Source: Pandoraea pneumonica
Lineage (GTDB): Bacteria > Pseudomonadota > Gammaproteobacteria > Burkholderiales > Burkholderiaceae
DNA length: 64,000 nt
Direction of reading: 5' to 3'
Assembly: GCF_902459645.1 (NCBI RefSeq)
Contig: NZ_CABPSK010000001.1
Location: 1,054,001-1,118,000 of the forward strand
Position 1 is the stretch's first letter; each line of letters begins with the position of its first letter. A program made the translations under genes and the position numbers. Below are positions 52,668 to 61,429 of the stretch, piece after piece. The notes under the pieces are model-generated. The model saw only the letters and a list, made by a program, of their open reading frames with translations, was not told the origin of the DNA and did not search any database.

Positions 52668-53852
52668 ATGCCGCCCCTGAAATCGAATCAGCCAAACTTG
52701 CCCGCGAAGGTAACGGCGTCGCGCCTGCCCGCGCCGCTCGATCCGGCCAAACTCGACGCCGCTGCCCGCGATGCGGCCCGCGCCCTTGTGCGCGAAGGCG
52801 ACTCGCCAAATACGCGCCAGAGCTATCAGTCGGCCATGCGGTACTGGTTGAGTTGGTATCGGCTGCGTTTCGGCATAGCGGAAACCTCCTCCGCGGCGGC
52901 GGCAAATGCAGGCGATGCCACGGCGCCGTTAGGTCTGCCGCTGCCGCTTCCCCCTGCCGTCATCGTGCAATTCGTTGTCGATCACGCCATGCACCAAGGC
53001 AAACACGGGCTGACGACCGAGATGCCGCCTGCACTCGATGCCGCACTCGTCTCGGAAGGCGTCAAGGCACGCCTCGGGCCGCCAGCGCTCGCAACGTTGC
53101 TTCACCGGGTGAGCGTCATGGCCAAGTTGCATACTTCGCGGGAGCTGCCCAACCCGTGCGCCGACCCTGCCGTGCGCGAGCTACTCGCCAAAACACGCCG
53201 TGCCTATGCCAAACGAGGCGTTCGCACGACCAAGAAAGACGCGCTGACCCGTGAGCCGCTGCGGGAAATGCTCGCCACGTGCGACGACTCGCTACGGGGC
53301 AAACGCGATCGCGCGCTGCTGTTATTCGCGTGGGCGAGCGGCGGACGCCGCCGCTCGGAAGTTGTGCGGGCGACTTGCGAAAACGTGCGCCGCACAGGCC
53401 CCGAGAGTTATGTGTTCACGCTCACGTGGTCGAAGACCAACCAACGCGGCGCCGATCTTGCTGAAAACGATAAGCCCGTGACGGGCGCGGCGGCGGCGGC
53501 ACTCGCGGATTGGCTCGCGACGGCGGGCATTACCGAAGGGGCGATATTCCGGCGCGTACGGCGTGGCGGCCATGTCGGCGAACCGCTCTCGGAAGCTGCT
53601 GTGCGCGACATCGTGCGCGAGCGCTGCCAACTTGCTGGCCTCGAAGGCGATTTCTCTGCGCACTCGCTGCGCTCCGGGTTTGTCACCGAAGCCGCCCATC
53701 AACAAGTGCCGCTTGCCGAGACCATGGCGATGACAGGGCACACCAGCGTCGCCACGGTCGTTGGCTACTTCCGCCGCGCAGACATGACACGGTCGCGGGC
53801 CGCCGATCTGATGGGAGCGGTCGACGTCACCGACGATCAAGCCGAGACATAA
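52668..53852 (+). CDS. Tyrosine recombinase/integrase
   Basis: 394 aa from ATG 52668 (an in-frame ATG at 52626 sits in a palindrome). The N-terminal SAM-like core-binding domain is at about 40-180 (GDSPNTRQSYQSAMRYWLSW). The catalytic domain has Arg in LLLFAWASGGRRRSEVV, HSLRSGFVTEA (HxxR), GHTSVATVVGYFRRA (GH and Tyr). So the R-H-R-H-Y set looks complete and the enzyme should be active. No phage or island genes follow, and no tRNA attachment site is seen. It may serve a housekeeping or stable locus, or be a domesticated integrase. Confidence 0.88.
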   Translation: MPPLKSNQPNLPAKVTASRLPAPLDPAKLDAAARDAARALVREGDSPNTRQSYQSAMRYWLSWYRLRFGIAETSSAAAANAGDATAPLGLPLPLPPAVIVQFVVDHAMHQGKHGLTTEMPPALDAALVSEGVKARLGPPALATLLHRVSVMAKLHTSRELPNPCADPAVRELLAKTRRAYAKRGVRTTKKDALTREPLREMLATCDDSLRGKRDRALLLFAWASGGRRRSEVVRATCENVRRTGPESYVFTLTWSKTNQRGADLAENDKPVTGAAAAALADWLATAGITEGAIFRRVRRGGHVGEPLSEAAVRDIVRERCQLAGLEGDFSAHSLRSGFVTEAAHQQVPLAETMAMTGHTSVATVVGYFRRADMTRSRAADLMGAVDVTDDQAET

Positions 53853-54107
53853 CCCCACTGGCCGGTCGTTCACTTACCGCGCACTGCCCGCACGTCGATG
53901 CGGCCAGCAAATCCCGTCATGCCGCGCATCGGCTACCCCGTGATTTCAGAGGGGGCGCTGGCACAAAGATGCATTTCAGTGATATCTTTTATCGCATTGG
54001 GCGTGTGCCATAGTGGACATTCGCCCTGCGTTGTCGGCTTCATCCCCGCAGCTCCCCCGGCTGCCGCCCCCACTGAACCCACCGACCCTTGAAAGGTGCA
54101 GATCGCC
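53853..54107. other. 255-bp gap upstream of the nitronate monooxygenases
   Basis: No gene is seen. The stretch near 53975-54010 (GATATCTTTTATCGC) is locally AT-rich and may hold the promoter of the monooxygenase pair. GAAAGG lies 12 nt before the ATG at 54108. Confidence 0.35.
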
Positions 54108-55229
54108 ATGCGTAGCTCCCCTGCCTCTCATCCGCTCACCGAGCGTCTCGGCTTGCTGACCCCGATCATTCAGGCGCCCATGGCTGGCACCTCCACGCCC
54201 GCGCTGGCCGCCGCCGTCTCGAACGCGGGCGGTCTTGGCTCGCTGGGGGTGGCCGCAGGCAACGCGTTGACCGCCCGCAAAGCCATTCAGGATACGCGCG
54301 CCCTCACGCGCAAGCCGTTCAACGTCAACCTCTTCTGCCATGCTCCGGCGAAACTCGATGCCGCGCGCGACGCCGCCTGGCTCGCCTATCTCGCGCCCGA
54401 ATTCGCCCGCTTCGATGCCGTACCGCCCGCCACGCTGAGCGAGATCTACACGAGCTTTGTAGCCGATGACGACATGTTCGAGATGCTGCTCGCAGAGCGC
54501 CCTGCCGTCGTCAGCTTCCACTTCGGCCTGCCGTCGCAGGCCAAGATCGATGCGCTGCATGCGGCCGGTATTACGTTGTTTGCCACGGCCACCAATCTGG
54601 CAGAGGCCCGCGCGGTCGAAGCCGCCGGTATCGACGCGGTCGTCGCACAAGGTTATGAAGCGGGCGGGCACCGCGGACGCTTCGAAGACCTCGGCGACCG
54701 TGTGCCCACCGACGACGAACAACTGGGCACGCTTGCGCTGGTGCGCCTGCTGGTGACGCACACCTCGCTGCCCGTGATTGCCGCCGGCGGCATCATGGAC
54801 GGCGCTGGCATCGCTGCCGTGCTGGCGCTCGGCGCACAAGCCGCGCAACTCGGCACGGCATTCGTCGCATGCCCGGAATCGGCCGCCGACGCCGCGTATC
54901 GCGAGCGGCTCACGAGCGGCCACCCGCCGCGCACAGCGCTCATTCGCGCCATTTCCGGCAGACCGGCACGGGGCTTTGCCAATCGTCTTTATGAACTGGA
55001 AGAAGCCACCGAGCGTCCGCTGCTGCCCGCGTACCCGGTGACTTACGATGCGGGCAAAGCACTCAATGCCGCCGCCAAAGCCAAGGGCAACAGCGACTAC
55101 GCGGCGCAATGGGCCGGTCAGGCCGCACCGCTGGCGCGGGCCATGCCTGCCGCCGAACTGGTCGGCGTATTGCGCGCCGAATTGCACGAGACGTTCGACG
55201 CACTGCGCGAACTCGCCATCACGCTTTGA
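54108..55229 (+). CDS. Nitronate monooxygenase (class I NMO), first copy
   Basis: 373 aa from ATG 54108; an in-frame GTG at 54096 is an alternative. The TIM-barrel flavoprotein signatures are present: [30 protein letters not shown], the catalytic His in EAGGHRGRF and the phosphate-binding [17 protein letters not shown] uses FMN and oxygen to convert toxic nitronates such as propionate-3-nitronate to aldehyde and nitrite. It is 15 bp upstream of a closely similar gene in the same orientation, a tandem duplicate. The acrylyl-CoA-reductase-like gene downstream may share the unit. Confidence 0.92.
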   Translation: MRSSPASHPLTERLGLLTPIIQAPMAGTSTPALAAAVSNAGGLGSLGVAAGNALTARKAIQDTRALTRKPFNVNLFCHAPAKLDAARDAAWLAYLAPEFARFDAVPPATLSEIYTSFVADDDMFEMLLAERPAVVSFHFGLPSQAKIDALHAAGITLFATATNLAEARAVEAAGIDAVVAQGYEAGGHRGRFEDLGDRVPTDDEQLGTLALVRLLVTHTSLPVIAAGGIMDGAGIAAVLALGAQAAQLGTAFVACPESAADAAYRERLTSGHPPRTALIRAISGRPARGFANRLYELEEATERPLLPAYPVTYDAGKALNAAAKAKGNSDYAAQWAGQAAPLARAMPAAELVGVLRAELHETFDALRELAITL

Positions 55230-55244
55230 TCGCTGGGTTGCCCC

Positions 55245-56360
55245 ATGACCACACGCCGCCTCACTGAACGCCTCGGCCTGAGCACCCCCATCATTCAGGC
55301 CCCGATGGCTGTCGCCTCGACGCCCGCGCTGGTTGCCGCCGTCTCCAACGCGGGCGGGCTCGGCTCGCTCGCCGTCGGCAATATGGATGCCAACGCCGCA
55401 CGCGACGTCATTCGCCAAACGCGCGCGCTGACCGACCGCCCGTTTAACGTCAATGTGTTCACGCATGTCCCGGCCAACGCCGATGCCGCGCGCGAAGCCG
55501 CATGGCTCGACTATCTGGCCCCCGAATTCGCACGCTTCGATGCCAAGGCCCCGACGTCGTTGCGCGAGATCTATCTGAGCTTCGTGGAAGACGTGGCGAT
55601 GTACGAGATGTTTCTCGAAGAACGCCCGGCCGTCGTCAGCTTCCACTTCGGGTTGCCGTCGCAAGACTGGATCGACGCCTTGCAAGCGGCGGGCATCATG
55701 CTGTTTGCCAGCGCGACCAACGAGGACGAAGCCGCCGCCATCGAAGCAGCAGGCATCGACGCCATCGTTGCGCAAGGCTGGGAAGCCGGGGGGCATCGCG
55801 GACGCTTTAACGACGAAGGCGATCGCCAGCGCACGCAAGACGAGCAGTTGGGCACCTTCGCGCTGGTGCGGCGGCTGGTGACGCGCACGTCGCTGCCGGT
55901 GATCGCGGCGGGCGGCATCATGGACGGCGCGGGCATTGCCGCCGTGCTGGCCCTCGGCGCGCAAGCCGCGCAAATGGGGACGGCATTCGTGCCCTGCCCG
56001 GAATCGGGCGCTGACGCCGCCTACCGTGAAGCACTCACGCGCGCCGAGCCGCCACGCACCGCACTGATTCGCGCCATCTCCGGACGCCCCGCGCGCGGTC
56101 TCGCCAATCGGTTCTGGGAACTCGAACAAGTGCCGGGCCGCCCGGCGATTCCCGACTATCCGATCACGTACGACGCGGGCAAGTCGCTCAACGCCGCCGC
56201 CAAGGCACACCAAAACAGCGGCTATGCGGCACAATGGGCCGGCCAAGCCGCGCCGCTCGCGCGCGTCTTACCTGCGGCGGAATTGGTCAAGGCGCTGACG
56301 CGTGAAACCCGTGAGGCCATTACCGCGATGATGGCGGTGACCGCCGCGGTCCGAGGGTAA
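55245..56360 (+). CDS. Nitronate monooxygenase (class I NMO), second copy
   Basis: 371 aa, aligned end to end with the first copy ([55 protein letters not shown]). All flavin and catalytic motifs are kept, so both copies should be active. Differences are scattered, which suggests an older duplication with possible change of substrate range rather than a recent copy. It starts 15 nt after the first copy's stop with a weak ribosome binding site. Confidence 0.92.
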   Translation: MTTRRLTERLGLSTPIIQAPMAVASTPALVAAVSNAGGLGSLAVGNMDANAARDVIRQTRALTDRPFNVNVFTHVPANADAAREAAWLDYLAPEFARFDAKAPTSLREIYLSFVEDVAMYEMFLEERPAVVSFHFGLPSQDWIDALQAAGIMLFASATNEDEAAAIEAAGIDAIVAQGWEAGGHRGRFNDEGDRQRTQDEQLGTFALVRRLVTRTSLPVIAAGGIMDGAGIAAVLALGAQAAQMGTAFVPCPESGADAAYREALTRAEPPRTALIRAISGRPARGLANRFWELEQVPGRPAIPDYPITYDAGKSLNAAAKAHQNSGYAAQWAGQAAPLARVLPAAELVKALTRETREAITAMMAVTAAVRG

Positions 56361-56463
56361 TCACGACAGCGACGGCGGCCCCGGCAGCCACAGATCACGG
56401 CAATCTTCCATTGGCAGTGCAAGGTAGCGAAGTTCCCCCCTTCAGCTTCGGAGACTCCAAGGC

Positions 56464-57450
56464 ATGTTCAACGCGATTTTGCTGACGCAATCCGACGGGG
56501 CCACGCAGGCCGCCGTCACGGCTCTAGACGAAGACACCCTCCCAGCCGATGGCGACGTGCTCGTTGCCATCGACTACTCCACGATCAACTACAAAGACGG
56601 CCTCGCGATCACCGGCCGGGCCCCGGTCGTACGCACTTGGCCGATGGTCGCGGGCATCGACGGCGCGGGCACGGTGCTCGAATCGTCGCACCCGGCATGG
56701 CAGAAAGGCGACCGCGTCGTGCTCAATGGCTATGGCGTCGGCGAGACGCATTGGGGATGTCTGGCGCAGAAGGCCCGCCTTAAGGGCGATTGGCTGGTGC
56801 GTGTGCCCGAACGGCTGAGCACGCGCGACGCCATGATCATCGGCACCGCCGGTTACACGGCCATGCTCTCGGTGATGGCGCTCGAGCGCAGCGGCCTCGC
56901 GCCGCGTCACGGCGACGTGCTGGTGACGGGCGCTTCCGGGGGCGTGGGGTCGGTCGCGATCGCACTGCTGAGCTCGCTTGGGTATCGCGTGGTGGCATCG
57001 ACCGGCAAGCTTCACGAGGCCGATTATCTGAAAGCACTCGGCGCGGCTGAAGTTGTCGACCGAAGCCTGCTCTCAGACCCCGGCAAACCGCTTCAGAAGG
57101 AACGCTGGGCGGCGGTCGTCGACTCCGTGGGCTCGCACACGCTGGTCAATGCGTGCGCCCAATTGCGCTACGGCGGTGTCGCGACCGCATGCGGCCTTGC
57201 GCAAGGGATGGACTTTCCCGCCAACATGGCGCCGTTCATTCTGCGCGGCGTCACGCTGCATGGCATCGATAGCGTGATGTGCCCGCAAGCGTTGCGCGAA
57301 CAAGCGTGGCAGCGTCTGGCGCGAGACCTCGAACCGCAAAAACTCGGCGGCATTTCGCACGACGTAGGTTTGCACGACGCCATCGGCATCGGGCAACGCA
57401 TTGTGAAGGGGGAAATTCACGGCCGAGTGGTCGTGGATGTGAATCGCTAA
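56464..57450 (+). CDS. acuI: Acrylyl-CoA reductase-like zinc-free MDR oxidoreductase (AcuI/YhdH)
   Basis: 328 aa, the family's usual length. It belongs to the medium-chain dehydrogenase/reductase superfamily without the zinc ligands. DYSTINYKDGLAITGRAPV and WPMVAGIDGAGTV are YhdH/AcuI hallmarks, GASGGVGSVAIALLSSLGY is the NADPH-binding loop, and YGGVATACGLAQGMD is conserved. AcuI reduces acryloyl-CoA to propionyl-CoA with NADPH, protecting cells from the reactive acryloyl group. Placed 103 bp behind two nitronate monooxygenases, it may help clear reactive C3 compounds; that link is inference. A terminator follows. Confidence 0.9.
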   Translation: MFNAILLTQSDGATQAAVTALDEDTLPADGDVLVAIDYSTINYKDGLAITGRAPVVRTWPMVAGIDGAGTVLESSHPAWQKGDRVVLNGYGVGETHWGCLAQKARLKGDWLVRVPERLSTRDAMIIGTAGYTAMLSVMALERSGLAPRHGDVLVTGASGGVGSVAIALLSSLGYRVVASTGKLHEADYLKALGAAEVVDRSLLSDPGKPLQKERWAAVVDSVGSHTLVNACAQLRYGGVATACGLAQGMDFPANMAPFILRGVTLHGIDSVMCPQALREQAWQRLARDLEPQKLGGISHDVGLHDAIGIGQRIVKGEIHGRVVVDVNR

Positions 57451-57465
57451 GTCGCTAAATCGCTC

Positions 57466-57487
57466 ATTCGCTAGTTAGCTAGCGAAT
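57466..57487. repeat. Perfect 9-bp inverted repeat after acuI
   Basis: ATTCGCTAG-TTAG-CTAGCGAAT (57466-57487) is a perfect stem with a 4-nt loop. It is preceded by three imperfect TCGCTAA copies (57443-57464). It precedes the terminator in the intergenic space between convergent genes. Confidence 0.6.
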
Positions 57488-57500
57488 TCGGCGAGACAAG

Positions 57501-57529
57501 ACGGGCAGCCCTCACGGACTGCCCGTTTT
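57501..57529. terminator. Terminator between acuI and livF
   Basis: ACGGGCAG (57501-57508) pairs with CTGCCCGT (57519-57526), followed by TTTTG on the plus strand. It lies between convergent genes; on the minus strand it is followed by a weaker T-tract. Confidence 0.8.
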
Positions 57530-57534
57530 GACGT

Positions 57535-58257
57535 TCAGTGACCGCCGCCGAGATACGCCGCGCGCACGGCGTCGTCGTTGCGCAGACGCTCGGCCGGACC
57601 ATGCACGGAGATGCGGCCGTTTTCCAGCACATAGCCATAGTCGGCCACCGCGAGTGCCGCCGCCGCGAATTGCTCGACGAGCAACATCGTGACGCCTTCG
57701 GACTTCAAGTTGCCGATGATGCGAAACACCTCGTCGACCAGAATCGGCGCGAGGCCCATCGACGGTTCGTCGAGCAACACGATGTCCGGGCGCAACATCA
57801 CCGCGCGGGCCATCGCGAGCATCTGCTGCTCGCCGCCGGAGAGCGTGCCCGCCAACTGATTGCGGCGCTCTTTCAAGCGTGGAAACAAATCCATCGCCCG
57901 TTCGAGATCGGCGGCGACATCGCCGCGCGGGCGGCTGCCGGTCAAGCGAGGGAAAGCGCCGAGACGCAGGTTGTCGGTCACCGACATGGTGGCGAACACG
58001 CGCCGGCCTTCCGGCGAATGCGCCAGACCGAGCTTGGCGATGCGATGCGAATCGAGCCCGTCGATGCGCTTCTCGCCGAGCGTAATTTCACCCGAAGTGG
58101 GCTTGATCATGCCCGACACGGCACGCATGGTCGTCGTCTTGCCCGCACCGTTCGACCCGATGAGCGTGATGACCTGGCCGCCCGGCACATCGATATCGAT
58201 GCCGTGCAGCACCTGCACTTTGCCGTAGCCGGCTTGCAGATTACGAATGGAAAGCAT
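57535..58257 (-). CDS. livF: Branched-chain amino acid ABC transporter ATPase LivF
   Basis: 240 aa, the standard length. Walker A is LIGSNGAGKTTTMRAV, the signature LSGGEQQMLAMARAV, Walker B PDIVLLDEPSMGLAPILV, and LLVEQF contains the switch region typical of LivF. It powers uptake of leucine, isoleucine, valine or related ligands together with the fused LivM-LivG protein and LivH. It is the last gene of the liv run, 73 bp after the fused gene, and is followed by a terminator. Confidence 0.95.
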   Translation of the reverse strand: MLSIRNLQAGYGKVQVLHGIDIDVPGGQVITLIGSNGAGKTTTMRAVSGMIKPTSGEITLGEKRIDGLDSHRIAKLGLAHSPEGRRVFATMSVTDNLRLGAFPRLTGSRPRGDVAADLERAMDLFPRLKERRNQLAGTLSGGEQQMLAMARAVMLRPDIVLLDEPSMGLAPILVDEVFRIIGNLKSEGVTMLLVEQFAAAALAVADYGYVLENGRISVHGPAERLRNDDAVRAAYLGGGH

Positions 58258-58330
58258 AGAAGTTCCGTGAGTTCGTGGCTGCCTGATATCTCGCGAATGC
58301 CGACCCCTGGCACCCGCGAGATGGCGCGCG

Positions 58331-60316
58331 TCAGTGAGTCGTCGTTGCGCCGCCCAGATAGGCTTCGATCACCTTCGGATCGGCCTGAATCTGTGCCGGC
58401 AGCCCTTCCGCAATCTTCTGCCCGAAGTCGAGCACGGACACCGTCTGACACGTGCTCATGACCACGTCCATGTGGTGCTCGATCAGAATCACCGTGATGC
58501 CGTGATCGCGAATCTTGCGGATGATCGTGAGCAACTCGCGAATATCCGGTGCGGTCAGGCCAGCGGCGGGCTCGTCGAGCAGCAGCAAACGCGGATCGAG
58601 CGCCAGCGCGCGGGCAATTTCGAGCAGCCGCTGCTTACCGTACGGCAAGTTGCGCGCCTCTTCGTCGGCCAACGACGCCAGCCCCACGAACTCCAGCAAT
58701 CGCATGGCCCGCGCCCGTGCACCGCTCTCTTCGCGCTTGTAACGCGGCAGCCGCAACGACACATCGACCAGCGTCGAGCCGAACGTGTGGTGCAGCCCGA
58801 CGAGTACGTTTTCGAGCGCGGTCATTTCACCGAACAACTGCACGTTCTGGAAGGTACGTGCCACGCCCGAGAGCGCGATGTCCGCCGAGGTACGCCCAGC
58901 CAGCGATTGCCCGGAGAATTCGATGCTGCCCGCCGTCGGCACATAAATGCCGGTGAGCACGTTCATCATCGTGCTCTTGCCCGAGCCGTTGGGGCCGATC
59001 AGACCGTGAATCGTGCCGCGTTTGACGGTCAAGTCCACTTGATTGAGCGCCTTCAGCCCGTCGAACTGCATGAGCAGTTGGCGTACCTTGAGCAACTCTT
59101 CCGGGCCATTGGCCGCTGCCGCCAATACCGGATCGGTGACACTGGCAGCATCGTCGATCTGTGCGGCCGACACGGTGTGCGCACGGCGGCGGTTCATCAC
59201 CTTGGCACGCAGGAAACCGATGATGCCGTCGGGCAAGTAGTACACGACGAACAAGATCATCAGCCCGAAGATCGTCAGACGCCAATCGGTAATGTTGTCG
59301 CGCCACCAGGTCACGCTCGCCAGCGCAATCGTGCCGACGATCGGCACGGCAGCTTTGGCGAGACTCGTGCGGCCCCGTGCAATGCCCGTGACCGCGACGC
59401 CCGTGGTCACCACCGCAATGGCGGTCGCCACGATACGGAAGGTGCCGATGTCGTCGAGCAACTGCGGCAGCAGCACGATGATGGCCGCCCCCAGCAGTGA
59501 GCCGCTGCGCGTCTTGCGACCGCCCATGATCACGGCCAGCAAGAACAGAATGGTCAACTCGAAGTTGTACGTGTTCGGCGAGATGTACTGCTCGGAGTAC
59601 GCGTAGAGACTGCCCGCGAGACCCGCGAAGCCCGCGCTGATCACGAACGCATACACCTTGTAGCGATACACCGACACGCCCATACAGTCGGACGCCACCG
59701 GCGAATCGCGCAGCGCCTCGAACGCGCGGCCAAGATGCGACTTCAGGATGCGATGCGCCACCAGCATGCTGACCAACAGCAGTACGGCCACCAGCCAGTA
59801 GTATTCGACTTCGTCGATCGGATGCCCACCGATGAGCGGCTTGGTGAGCTTGATGCCCAGCGGCCCCGAGGTGAGGAAGTCCATCTCGTTGATGAGAATC
59901 TGGATGATGGTGCCGAACGCCAACGTCACCATGGCCAGATACGGTCCGATCACGCGCAGCGCAGGCAACGCGAGAACCGCGCCGAAAGCGGCCGTGATCA
60001 GAATGGCGGCGGGCAGCGCCAGCCAGAGCGAGAGCCCGAGCTTGGCGAAGAACACGCCTGCGACATAAGCGCCAATGCCAAACAGCCCAGCGTGGCCGAG
60101 CGACACTTGCCCCGTATAGCCCACGACGATATCCAGCCCGAAGAGCAGGATCGCGTAGATCATGATCGTCTCGATCATGTGGATGTAATACGGGTTGCCG
60201 ACAGCGAGCGGAAAACCGAACAGCGCGAGAATGCCCACGATCGCAGCGAGCTTCGTGGTCATGCGCAGGCCGCCGAGATCGCCGGCCTCGCGGGAGGTGG
60301 AGGTCTGTGCGGTCAT
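58331..60316 (-). CDS. livMG: Fused LivM permease-LivG ATPase of the branched-chain amino acid ABC transporter
   Basis: 661 aa joining two proteins that are separate in E. coli. Residues about 1-345 are the LivM permease with 8-10 membrane segments (IVVGYTGQVSLGHAGLFGIG, YLAMVTLAFGTIIQ). After a linker (about 345-405) the LivG ATPase follows: Walker A LIGPNGSGKSTMMNVL, signature LPYGKQRLLEIARALA, Walker B PRLLLLDEPAAGL and the LivG-type insert. Fusion fixes permease and ATPase in a 1:1 ratio. It begins 2 nt after the livH stop, so they are one operon. Confidence 0.93.
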   Translation of the reverse strand: MTAQTSTSREAGDLGGLRMTTKLAAIVGILALFGFPLAVGNPYYIHMIETIMIYAILLFGLDIVVGYTGQVSLGHAGLFGIGAYVAGVFFAKLGLSLWLALPAAILITAAFGAVLALPALRVIGPYLAMVTLAFGTIIQILINEMDFLTSGPLGIKLTKPLIGGHPIDEVEYYWLVAVLLLVSMLVAHRILKSHLGRAFEALRDSPVASDCMGVSVYRYKVYAFVISAGFAGLAGSLYAYSEQYISPNTYNFELTILFLLAVIMGGRKTRSGSLLGAAIIVLLPQLLDDIGTFRIVATAIAVVTTGVAVTGIARGRTSLAKAAVPIVGTIALASVTWWRDNITDWRLTIFGLMILFVVYYLPDGIIGFLRAKVMNRRRAHTVSAAQIDDAASVTDPVLAAAANGPEELLKVRQLLMQFDGLKALNQVDLTVKRGTIHGLIGPNGSGKSTMMNVLTGIYVPTAGSIEFSGQSLAGRTSADIALSGVARTFQNVQLFGEMTALENVLVGLHHTFGSTLVDVSLRLPRYKREESGARARAMRLLEFVGLASLADEEARNLPYGKQRLLEIARALALDPRLLLLDEPAAGLTAPDIRELLTIIRKIRDHGITVILIEHHMDVVMSTCQTVSVLDFGQKIAEGLPAQIQADPKVIEAYLGGATTTH

Positions 60317-60318
60317 GA

Positions 60319-61197
60319 TTACACCTTCTTAATTGCGGTCTTGCCGAACAGGCCCGCCGGCTTCACGGCCAGCACGAGCAACAGCAGCACGAGGCCCGGC
60401 ACATCTTTGTAACCGGTAGAGACATAGAACGCCGTAGTCGTCTCGGCAATCCCGAGAATCAGCCCGCCGACGAGCACGCCCATGCCGCTCGACAAGCCGC
60501 CGATAATCGCGACGGCGAACGCCTTCAGGCCGAGCACGGCGCCCATCGTGGCCCCCGTGAGCGTGAGCGGTGCGACGAGCACGCCCGCAAACGCGGCAGC
60601 CATCGACGACAGCGCATACGAGAACGTGATGACCAGACTCGTGTTGATCCCCATCAGCCCGGCAGCGTCGCGGTCATTGGCGGTGGCCACCACGGCCTTG
60701 CCGTAGATCGAGCGGCGGTTGAACAATTCGACGGCCGCCATCATCAGCAACGCGCCGACAACCACCAGCATTTCCATGGGCAGTACGTTCGCGCCGAGCA
60801 GCTTGACGGGGGCTTCAGGCAACGGCGACGGGAATTTCAAATCGTCGCGGCCCCAGACGTTTTCGGCCACGTTGCGGAAGATGATGCCCAGCGCAATCGT
60901 GGACATGATCCAGCCGAATTCGGATTTGATGCGTAACGCAGGTTTCACGCCGATACGCTCGACGAACGCGCCCTGCACGAGGCCGAACAGGCACACGATC
61001 GGGATCATCAGCCAGTAATTGAGACCGAGGGTGTCGACCAGGGTAAGGCCGACCAGTGCGCCAAGCATCAGCGCCTCGCCCTGGCCGAAGTTCAGGGTGC
61101 CGGACGTCGCAAACGTCAGTTGGTAACCGAAGGCGATCACGGCGTAGATCATCCCCAGCGCGATGCCGCTGTAGATGAGTTGAATCAGGATGGTCAT
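60319..61197 (-). CDS. livH: Branched-chain amino acid ABC transporter permease LivH
   Basis: 292 aa, with about eight membrane segments and the family's conserved GMIYAVIAFGYQLTFATSGT, LNFGQGEALMLGAL and GVLVGGLILGIAE. AGAGG-type ribosome binding sequence precedes the ATG. It forms the inner-membrane channel with the LivM half of the fused protein. It is separated from livK by 232 bp that contain a hairpin. Confidence 0.94.
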   Translation of the reverse strand: MTILIQLIYSGIALGMIYAVIAFGYQLTFATSGTLNFGQGEALMLGALVGLTLVDTLGLNYWLMIPIVCLFGLVQGAFVERIGVKPALRIKSEFGWIMSTIALGIIFRNVAENVWGRDDLKFPSPLPEAPVKLLGANVLPMEMLVVVGALLMMAAVELFNRRSIYGKAVVATANDRDAAGLMGINTSLVITFSYALSSMAAAFAGVLVAPLTLTGATMGAVLGLKAFAVAIIGGLSSGMGVLVGGLILGIAETTTAFYVSTGYKDVPGLVLLLLVLAVKPAGLFGKTAIKKV

Positions 61198-61386
61198 GCG
61201 GTCCTCTCTCGCGAGTGCGAGCCTACGAGTGATGCACGGGAGGCATACGGATCACGCGCCTGGCGCCAGTCCCGAGTGCCGGCGGCAGGCAGCGGGTGTG
61301 GTAACGGCGCGCATGCCGGACCTTCGGCCCTGTATTTCCCCGTGGGCTTTGGTCCTGCACATCGCGCGCCGTCGGTCACCCGTCAA

Positions 61387-61411
61387 GGCTGCCTGCCGTT
61401 TGGCGGCAGCC
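61387..61411 (-). terminator. Attenuator-like hairpin between livK and livH
   Basis: GGCTGCC-T-GCC (61387-61397) pairs with GGCGGCAGCC (61402-61411), with one bulged base. It lies 19 nt past the livK stop on the minus strand. There is no U-tract, so it probably stabilises the livK mRNA end or partly terminates, giving more binding protein than permease. The rest of the gap 61198-61429 shows no gene. Confidence 0.45.
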
Positions 61412-61429
61412 TGTCGAGCACAAACCGGC

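Noticed and set aside
52555-53852. Integrase as the end of a genomic island with a tRNA attachment site
   Set aside because: No tRNA gene, direct repeats or other mobile genes are visible nearby.
53976-56246. 756-codon minus-strand frame opposite the nitronate monooxygenases
   Set aside because: Gly/Arg/Ala-rich antisense shadow of two clear enzymes; internal near-repeat simply reflects the tandem duplication.
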